Positions 57,049-64,000 of a stretch of 64,000 nt of DNA are shown here, piece by piece. Positions within the stretch are counted from its first letter, which is position 1; the number at the start of each line of letters is the position of its first letter. The DNA comes from Amorphophallus konjac (Eukaryota > Streptophyta > Magnoliopsida > Alismatales > Araceae): NCBI GenBank assembly GCA_022559845.1, contig CM040125.1, positions 330,591,829 to 330,655,828 of the forward strand. The letters run 5' to 3'. The notes beneath the pieces are model-generated. The model saw only the letters and a list, made by a program, of their open reading frames with translations, made no database searches and had not been told where the DNA came from. A program made the translations under genes and the position numbers.

Positions 57049-58479
57049 TGTCACGCCCCGAGCGCGGAAGATACTCGGATATGCGCGACGAGTTTATATC
57101 AATCATGTCAATTAGAGTAGTAGTGTATTCGACACCAAAACAGAGATGCGTAAAATAGAAAGATAACCCAATCCTTTATTTCATAATGGATAGACTATTA
57201 CAAATCCAATACTCTATTCAATTAAAAAGGAAAAGTACATAGTTGACTCAAGAAAATAGGAAAAAGACTAGATGACACTTGGAAAAGCTCTAGCTCTTTC
57301 ACTCTTGACCATTCCCATCCGATTGACTTCCCTCGTCGTCGGAATTATCTGAAAAGTAAGGGACAAACACGGAGTGAGCGAACGCTCAGTAGGAAATTAT
57401 ATCTCAGGAACTAGCAAGGGTTTAAGTAGTTACATCTTTCATGAATGCACTATAGCTATGCATGCTCGCATAAAACGACAAGATAGAGAATTTATCAAGC
57501 AAGACAGCAAGATGAACTAGTCATGAGTTTTCAAGAAAAAGATGACAAGATATTCAAGCAAGTACTTTTTAGCAAGTCATGTCAAGAACTTTGGCTATCA
57601 TGTATCAAGCAAGCAAGTAATTACCCTTTCTCGGGTCACGCAATTCATGTCAAGTCAAGTACGAGTCAAGTACAAGATTTGTGTGGAATGTCCAATCAAG
57701 CTAGTCATGCACTCGGTATAATGCCAGATACCTTATCATTCAACTCCCATGGGCACAAGTACTTTCGGGTGCTCCTCCCAGGACCAGATCGGGCCCTATA
57801 TGCGCATGCATTTATCATGTATATTTGACATCCACTCTTGTATATATATATATAGCCAATAGGGAATTTCAACAATTTAAGCTTGTAGACACGTAGGATA
57901 ACGTTGAGAGAATGGAGTCCAAAAATACGACATTGGACATAGATAGGCGATAACAACGGTACAATCACGATGAACGATGAAACTAGGTGGAATTAGGTTC
58001 CCTTAACTCGGGTACCAGGACAAACAAGTATGGACATTCTTTATATAGAATTGAGGTCCACAAGAACATCAACAAATGGCATGATATCATCAACCCATTC
58101 TCATGATATACTCTTTGCATATCATAAGGGCCGGTATACCATGTTTCTTTAGAGTGACATGGCATTCAATAGTGTAATGGGTTTTTAGGGTACAACCAGC
58201 TCAGTCGACCTTGAGAGAATCCAAGGTACGAGGAGTCTTACGGAGGTCTCTATGACTAACTCGCTAGTCCAAAGGAACGGAATGTCCAATGGAGAGCTTG
58301 TATGTCAATGAGAGTTGAGGGTGATCGATAAAACATCATGAAACGTGGGACTATACTCACGGAGTGGAGTAATAGTGCCTACATATATATATATATACTC
58401 ATATAGTGAAACCCTCGGATAACAGCAATCGGGAAAAATCAGTAATGCAGAAAGTAGCGACTCTGGTAAAGTCATTTTT

Positions 58480-58945
58480 CGTAAAATTAACGCCTTAATC
58501 AGGGGCGTTTATATTAAATTTGACGACATATAAAGAGGTCGTCCTTTCCAATATTGCTATTTTACAGGATATTAAAATCTGTAAATTTTGTTGAAAACGC
58601 GCCTTGGGTAGGGGCGTTACCAGGAAAAAGGCGCCCTAGTCTGGGGCGTTAGTTAAACAAGAGACGACCTGGTCAAGGTCGTGAATTCACAATTTTACAA
58701 ATTTCGAGGTAATGAATATTTCAGGAACATGGTATATAGTCAGGACCAGAAAAATAGCAGGATTACAAGAAATTGACCATGCATTAATTTAGAATCATGT
58801 TTGCATTGATAATTAATTTTAAACATGCTATTTATTAATTAACACGAATTAACGTCCGTGTGCAGGGCGTCAAATCTGGAATTGACGACCTGGGCATGGT
58901 CGTGTCTTTTAAATTAACGCCCTTGTTAGGGTCGTTTCTTTCAAA
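58480..58945. repeat. short inverted repeats in the E LTR, inner cluster
   Basis: At least seven arm pairs: aacgcc...ggcgtt, gacgac...gtcgtc, gcgcc...ggcgtt, ggcgccc...gggcgtt, gacgacc...ggtcgt, acgtc...ggcgtc, gacgacctgggcatggtcgt. Same grammar as in element D. Confidence 0.7.
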
Positions 58946-59458
58946 AATTTCTTAGAAAATAACCAGAACGCATGAAAACTATATGCATGAACTACCGATG
59001 ATAATTATCTATAGTTATATGGTAGTTTGGGCTACGTTCCATGAGAAAATCCTACCTTTTTGATGATTAACGTGAAAGATCTGGTGAAGAGACGATGCTC
59101 TGTCTGTTGCAGAGCGATCACCGGAAGAAGAAGATGAAGGAGAAGTTGCAGATGATGTACGTGTATGAAGAACCCTCAATTCTTCAATCGATCGGTTTCA
59201 CTTCTACAGGCAACCTGTAGAGGCAGAATAAAACGAAGGTATTACTCTTCGTAAGAACTAACATAAGGTAAAGAAGGAAGGAGAAGAACTTACCCGTTCT
59301 TCAGATGACAGAAGCTTTCAACCTGTAATCAGAAAATAGATGAAGAATCTTCAGTATTCTTCACAAATTCGATAGACAGAGTAAAGAAAAGAACATGTTG
59401 TTCTTTACGTACCTTAGAAGAGTCCGAACGCCAAATAGCGTTCTCGGTTCAAGCAGTA

Positions 59459-59471
59459 GGTTATTTATAGG
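59459..59471 (-). promoter_or_regulatory. TATA box of the E LTR
   Basis: On the minus strand CCTATAAATAACC, about 470 bp from the LTR start, a normal place for a chromovirus promoter. Confidence 0.55.
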
Positions 59472-59614
59472 ATTTCTAGAATCCTAATAGAGTTAGTGTT
59501 TGATTGGAAGTAATACTTCCATATTAGAGTTATTACTACATTCGAACTCTTTCTCATAGTTATCATCTTACCCTGGATAGACTCCTGGGTCGAACGAAAC
59601 TCAAACTGAATTAG

Positions 59615-59840
59615 CGACCTAGGTCAGGGCGTCGAATTTAAATTGACGCCTTGTCAAGCGTCGTTTCTTGTTGAAACGCGTCCATGCAAGGGACGTTACG
59701 CTATCTTGCCCTTTTTATTTATTTTGGTCGTTTGAAATTTGACGCCTTGACATGTGGGCGTCCTTTCTTAAAACACGCCTTAGGTAAGGGCGTTTTCTTG
59801 TAAAGTAGCGCCTATATCTGAGGCGTTATTTCCATCAGGG
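59615..59840. repeat. short inverted repeats in the U3 of the E LTR
   Basis: gacgcc...gcgtc, gcgtcc...ggacgt, gacgcc...ggcgtc, acgcc...ggcgtt and gcgcc...ggcgtt between the LTR start and the TATA box. They carry TGACG/CGTCA cores, the binding word of TGA-type bZIP factors; that use is inferred. Confidence 0.65.
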
Positions 59841-59938
59841 TTTTAATTATTTTTATTCCAAGCTCTTTCGTTTATTTATTAAATCTTTTAATCTATTTTG
59901 ATTTATATATTCCTTTTAAATTTATCAGGGTTGCTACA

Positions 59939-59955
59939 CCCTCCCCCACTTAAAA
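59939..59955 (-). other. polypurine tract of element E
   Basis: Minus strand TTTTAAGTGGGGGAGGG directly before the LTR start TGTAGC. Confidence 0.85.
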
Positions 59956-60018
59956 AGAATTTGGTCCCCAAATTCCATATCATATATTTGCATTTGGAGA
60001 GTGTAGAGTACGTACCTT

Positions 60019-61101
60019 CTAAAATAAATCTGGAAATTGTTTCCTCATAGATTCCTCGGTCTCTCATGTAGCTTGATGTTCTGAATTCTTATTCCATTGT
60101 ATTTTTAGCATGGGAATAACATTATTTCTTAGGACACGTACTTCTCGATCTAAGATCTTCATAGGCTTCTGCTCATACGTGAAATCTTTCTGGATCACTA
60201 GGTCTCCATATTCAATAATATGTGATGGGTCATGTACATACTTCTTCAACATAGATATGTGGAACACATCATGTACTTCGGACAGTTGAGGGGGCAATGC
60301 GATGCGATAAGCAACCTCGCCAACTCTTTCTAGTATCTCAAAAGGTCCGATAAATCTTGGTGTAAGCTTGCCTTTAACACCAAATCTTCGTATTCCACGT
60401 CCAGGCGATATCTTGAGAAATACATGATCTCCAATTTGGAATTCGAGATCTCTTCTTCTTGTGTCGGCATAAGCCTTTTGCCTTGTCTGAGCTACTTGCA
60501 ATCTTTCCCTGATTACTCGTATCTTCTCAGTTGTATCCCTTACCATGTCTGGACCTAACAGTTGTTTCTCTCCAACTTCATTCCAGCACAAGGGTGATCG
60601 GCAACTCCTTCCGTATAAAGCTTCGAAAGGTGCCATTTGTATACTAGCTTGGTAGCTATTATTGTATGCAAATTCGACCAGAGGCAAGTGATCATGCCAG
60701 TTTCCATCAAAATCAGTGATGCATGCTCTAAGCATATCTTCAACTACTTGATTTGTTCTCTCGGTCTGACCATCCGTTTGAGGATGAAAGGCTGTACTAA
60801 AATTAAGTCTCGTCCCCAACGAATGTTGTAGTCCTTTCCAAAAATGAGAAGTAAAACGGGGATCTCTGTCAGACACGATTGAAACAGGAATACCATGTAA
60901 TCTGACTATTTCCTTGATGTATAGTGCAGCTAAGACATCAACTGACCATCGACTCTTGATTGGCAAGAAATGCGCTGATTTAGTCAATCGGTCAATGATA
61001 ACCCATATTCCATCATGTCCTCTTTTTGATTTAGATAAACCCATGATGAAATCCATACCAATATCCTCCCACTTCCATTTAGGGATATCTAGAGGATGTA
61101 G
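60019..61101 (-). pseudogene. integrase core and chromodomain-like C-terminus of element E
   Basis: The frame contains GMDFIMGLSKSKRGHDGIWV (first D), VSDRDPRFTS (second D) and the catalytic E in DGQTERTNQVVEDML, then the GPF motif (RFIGPFEILERVGEVAYRIALP) and a chromodomain-like tail (FTYEQKPMKILDREVRVLRN). An in-frame TGA at 60064-60066 replaces the usual Trp codon; 15 more codons follow to a TAG at 60019. The upstream TAG near 61102 separates it from the zinc domain. Confidence 0.9.
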
Positions 61102-62625
61102 CTATCCAGCAGGCTTTTGGTGTTCCGCCTTGACTTCTTGGCATGTGAGACAGCGTGATACATAGTCCGCTATTTCTCTTTTCATGTTGGGCCACCAAAA
61201 ATTTCTTTTCACATCTTGGTACATCTTGGTAGATCCAGGATGAATCATATACCTTGATCTGTGAGCTTCATCTAAGATCTTCCTTTTCAATTCTGGGCAG
61301 TCCGGTATACCAGTTCTATTCTTGAACATTAATCTTCCATCAGAAGCTAGTTGGAAGTCCGATTGTCCTTTTAATCTGCCCTTGATTTCTACTAATGTAG
61401 GATCATCATCCTGAAGTGCTTGTATCTCAGATAATAAATCTGACTGTATGCTTACATGAGATAATGTGACACATCTAGGGTCCGTGTCCATGCTTATATT
61501 GAGTTCAGAGAATTGTTCTAGCAATTTCCATTCTTGAATCAGACAATTGGCTAACAGTGCTCTCGGCTTTCGACTAAGGGCATCTGCTACATGATTACCC
61601 TTTCCCGGATGATATTGTATATTGAAGTCGAAGTCCTTGAGATATTCCAGCCATCGTCTTTGCCTCATATTTAGTTCCTTCTGTGAGAAAAGATATTTGA
61701 GACTCTTGTGATCGGAGTATACAGTAAACTGTACTCCATAAAGATAATGTCTCCATATTTTTAGTGCAAATACTACCGCGGCTAATTCTAAGTCATGGAC
61801 GGGGTAGTTCTCTTCATGCTTCTTTAATTGACGAGAAGAGTAGGCTATAACCTTCCCTTGTTGCATTAGAACACACCCGAGGCCAATGCCAGAAGCATCA
61901 GTGTATATCTCGAACTTTTCTCCTTCAATTGGCAATGCTAAGATAGGAGCTGTAGTAAGATGATCCTTGAGAGTTTGGAAGCTTCTCTCACATTCCTCAT
62001 CCCATTCATAACGGATCTCCTTGCGAGTTAACCTTGTAAGTGGCACGGCGATTTTAGAGAAATCCTTGATGAATCGCCTGTAATAGCCGGCAAGACCTAA
62101 GAAACTTCGGATCTCGCTAGCATTGGTCGGTCTTTCCCAGTTCCTTACAGCTTCAACCTTTGATGGGTCTACAGACAAGCCATCCTTTGATATAACATGT
62201 CCGAGAAAAGTCACTTCTTCAAGCCAGAATTCACACTTGCTAAGTTTTGCATATAATTGATTTGTCCTCAATATTTGTAATGCAATCCTCAAATGTTCCT
62301 CGTGCTCTTCCTTGGTCTTGGAATAAATCAATATATCATCAATAATGACCACTACGAATTGATCCAAATAAGGCCTGAATATACTATTCATTAACTGCAT
62401 AAAGGCAGCAGGGGCATTCGTTAGTCCGAAAGGCATAACAACAAATTCATAATGGCCATACCTGCTTCTGAATGCGGTTTTATGAATATCCTCGTCCTTG
62501 ATTCTTAGTTGGTGATATCCGGACCTAAGATCAATTTTGGAAAAGTACATGGATCCTGAAATTTGATCAAACAATTCATCGATTCTCGGCAGTGGATACT
62601 TGTTCTTGATAGTGAGATGATTCAA
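61102..62625 (-). pseudogene. reverse transcriptase, RNase H and integrase zinc domain of element E
   Basis: A 507-codon open frame. RT motifs: [37 protein letters not shown] and catalytic IDDILIYSK. RNase [37 protein letters not shown]. Integrase zinc domain: [10 protein letters not shown]...CLTCQ. Bounded by stops at 62626-62628 (TAA, where related elements have Glu) and near 61102. The domains look intact individually. Confidence 0.92.
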
Positions 62626-64000
62626 TTATCGATAGTCGACGCATAACCTCATGGATCCGTCTTTCTTCTTTACAAATAATACAGGCGCTCCCCACGGGGA
62701 AGTACTTGGTCTAATGAATCCTTTCTTAATGAGTTCCATCAATTGCTCCTTTAATTCCTTGAGTTCAGCAGGTGACATCCTATAAGGTGCCTTTGAAATC
62801 GGACCAGCACCAGGGACTAAGTCGATGGTGAAGGCCACTTCTCTTTGCGGGGGTAATCCCGGCAAATCTTCAGGAAATACGTCCGGAAATTCTTGTACTA
62901 CTGGAATGTCTTCTAGCTTAGCTTCCTTAGCTTCTTTAACTGTGACAAAGGCAAGGAAAGATGTACATCCTTTCCTGATGAGCTTGCTAGCTCGGAGAGC
63001 TGAAATAAGAGGGGATTTGCTCCGACTCTTGGGGCTAGTAAATATTAGTTCTGGAAATTCCTTGAATGTAACCTTACTATTGCGGCAATCAACCGTTGCC
63101 TGATACTTGGATAACCAATCAGCCCCTAGTATAACATCATACTCTTTTAGATCTAAACATATGAGATCAATAGGGAGATTTTGACCATGAATCAATACCT
63201 CGCAGTTTTGGTAATGATGTGTAATATCAGTCTCATCATCCAGAGGAGTAGACAAAACTAACTTTATCCATTCCGGTTCTAGGGGTAATGGGTCAGCAAA
63301 CTTCTTAGAAACAATATAATGCGATGCACCAGTATCAATTAAGACATATGCATTCCTGGAACAAACTTTCAATATACCTTCCACTAAGCCGCCTCCTTCT
63401 ACTTGCTCGGTCTCCTTGATTGCATGAAGACGAGCATTCTTGGTTACTGGGCACTTTCCGTCAACGGCTTGATTGTTAAGTAATGGGCAATCGGGAATCC
63501 GATGCTCACGACTCCCACAACGGAGACATGCTCCTAGTTTCCTCCAGCATTCCTCTGCTCTATGACCCGCTTTATCACAATGTTTGCACACTGTATTTGG
63601 AGAGGTAGTGGTGATAGAGAAGGGCTTGGTCTTCTTGAACTTTTGGTCTTGTGAGGATGCTCCTCCATTGCTAGGCCTTTTCTTGAAGTTGGGTTTAAAG
63701 GAACCCGAACCTGTAACTTGTTCCTTCTTATCCTTACCACGAATCCTATCAGACAGTTCCGTGGCATCTTCTAATAGTTGAGCTCGGCGTACTATCTCTG
63801 AGTAGACTTGAATGTCCATCGGCGCTAGTTGAGTAATAGCTTGGGGCCTGAGCCCATTAAGAAACCTCCTAGCTTTCATTTTCTCGGTGCTAACTAGATG
63901 CTTAGCGTATCGAGACAATCTAGAGAATTGGGCCTCATACTCGGCCACTGACAAAGATCGTTGCTTTAATGCAGCAAATTCTACAGCCTTCTTTTCCTGA
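62626..64000 (-). pseudogene. gag C-terminus, protease and start of RT of element E, open at the right edge
   Basis: The frame is open to the window edge ([20 protein letters not shown]), so gag starts outside. Two CX2CX4HX4C knuckles follow one another ([14 protein letters not shown] and [14 protein letters not shown], about 63480-63600). The protease has [13 protein letters not shown] (near 63320-63350), then ILGADWL. It ends in the first RT motif ([20 protein letters not shown]) at the TAA at 62626. Confidence 0.92.

Larger units (their letters stand above)
57049..59938 (-). repeat. 3' LTR of element E
   Basis: On the plus strand TGTCACGCCCCG to GGTTGCTACA, 2890 bp, TG/CA ends. The right end abuts the polypurine tract, the left end the broken array of C. 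No gene supported inside. It has AT-rich tracts (57842-57855, 58383-58397) and two clusters of short inverted repeats. Confidence 0.8.
57049..64000 (-). mobile_element. 3' part of a chromodomain Ty3/gypsy element (Tekay/Del-like), element E
   Basis: LTR 57049-59938, polypurine tract, then pol and gag on the minus strand up to the right edge. Zinc knuckles, DTG protease, RT with IDDILIYSK, RNase H and an integrase with GPF motif and chromodomain-like tail place it among plant chromoviruses. It sits inside array c of C; the expected left target site is CCTAA (57044-57048). At least three stops disable pol. Confidence 0.88.

Overview
This window is nuclear DNA from a flowering plant and consists almost entirely of nested LTR retrotransposons. 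The evidence is Ty3/gypsy pol of the Tat type (extra archaeal-like RNase H, G-patch, protease DTG), a second chromodomain-type Ty3/gypsy pol, a Ty1/copia element with an initiator-Met primer site and a Sirevirus-like gag, and two separate plant mobile domain (PMD) genes lying antisense to gypsy elements. I cannot name the species. I see no ordinary host gene, tRNA, rRNA or CRISPR array.

Layout. (A) 1-~4967: 3' part of a plus-strand Tat-like element: an antisense PMD-type ORF open at the left edge, its leader, a polypurine tract, and a 3' LTR starting at 1899. (D) ~4968-43846: an old minus-strand Tat element. Its gag-pol runs from 43846 down to 21650, and a spliced PMD gene lies antisense in its 3' part (5776-20047). 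(F) 8731-19404: a Sirevirus-like copia element inserted into an exon of that PMD gene, with target duplication GCATC. (B) 28932-42990: a minus-strand non-autonomous LTR element inserted into the D gag, target duplication GGTCC; the gag frame is continuous once B is removed. (C) 43847-57048 and beyond: a plus-strand non-autonomous relative of B, with a 5.6-kb 5' LTR, also inserted in the D gag. (E) 57049-64000: 3' half of a minus-strand chromovirus (Tekay/Del-like) inserted in C.

B and C are the most unusual part. Between their LTRs they carry no recognisable gag or pol. Instead they hold the same ordered series of tandem arrays (units roughly 30-70 bp). Most array units contain a small GC-rich inverted repeat, and the arrays are separated by conserved unique backbone segments. 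The order is collinear in B and C, but copy numbers differ greatly: one array is about 2.0 kb in B and 0.1 kb in C, another about 1.1 kb in B and 3.7 kb in C. A second class of short inverted repeats (ACGCC...GGCGT and ACGACC...GGTCGT followed by CAATT/TAATT) is scattered around the D PMD gene and in the LTR of the unrelated element E.

Order of events: D is oldest (many stops and frameshifts). B entered later (LTRs about 5% different in a by-eye sample). F is younger (LTRs about 2-3% different by eye). C entered D, and E entered C. All coding regions are decayed. Several of the D stops are TAG, as expected if CAG codons were lost by deamination of methylated CHG sites. Unit counts and divergence values are by-eye estimates.
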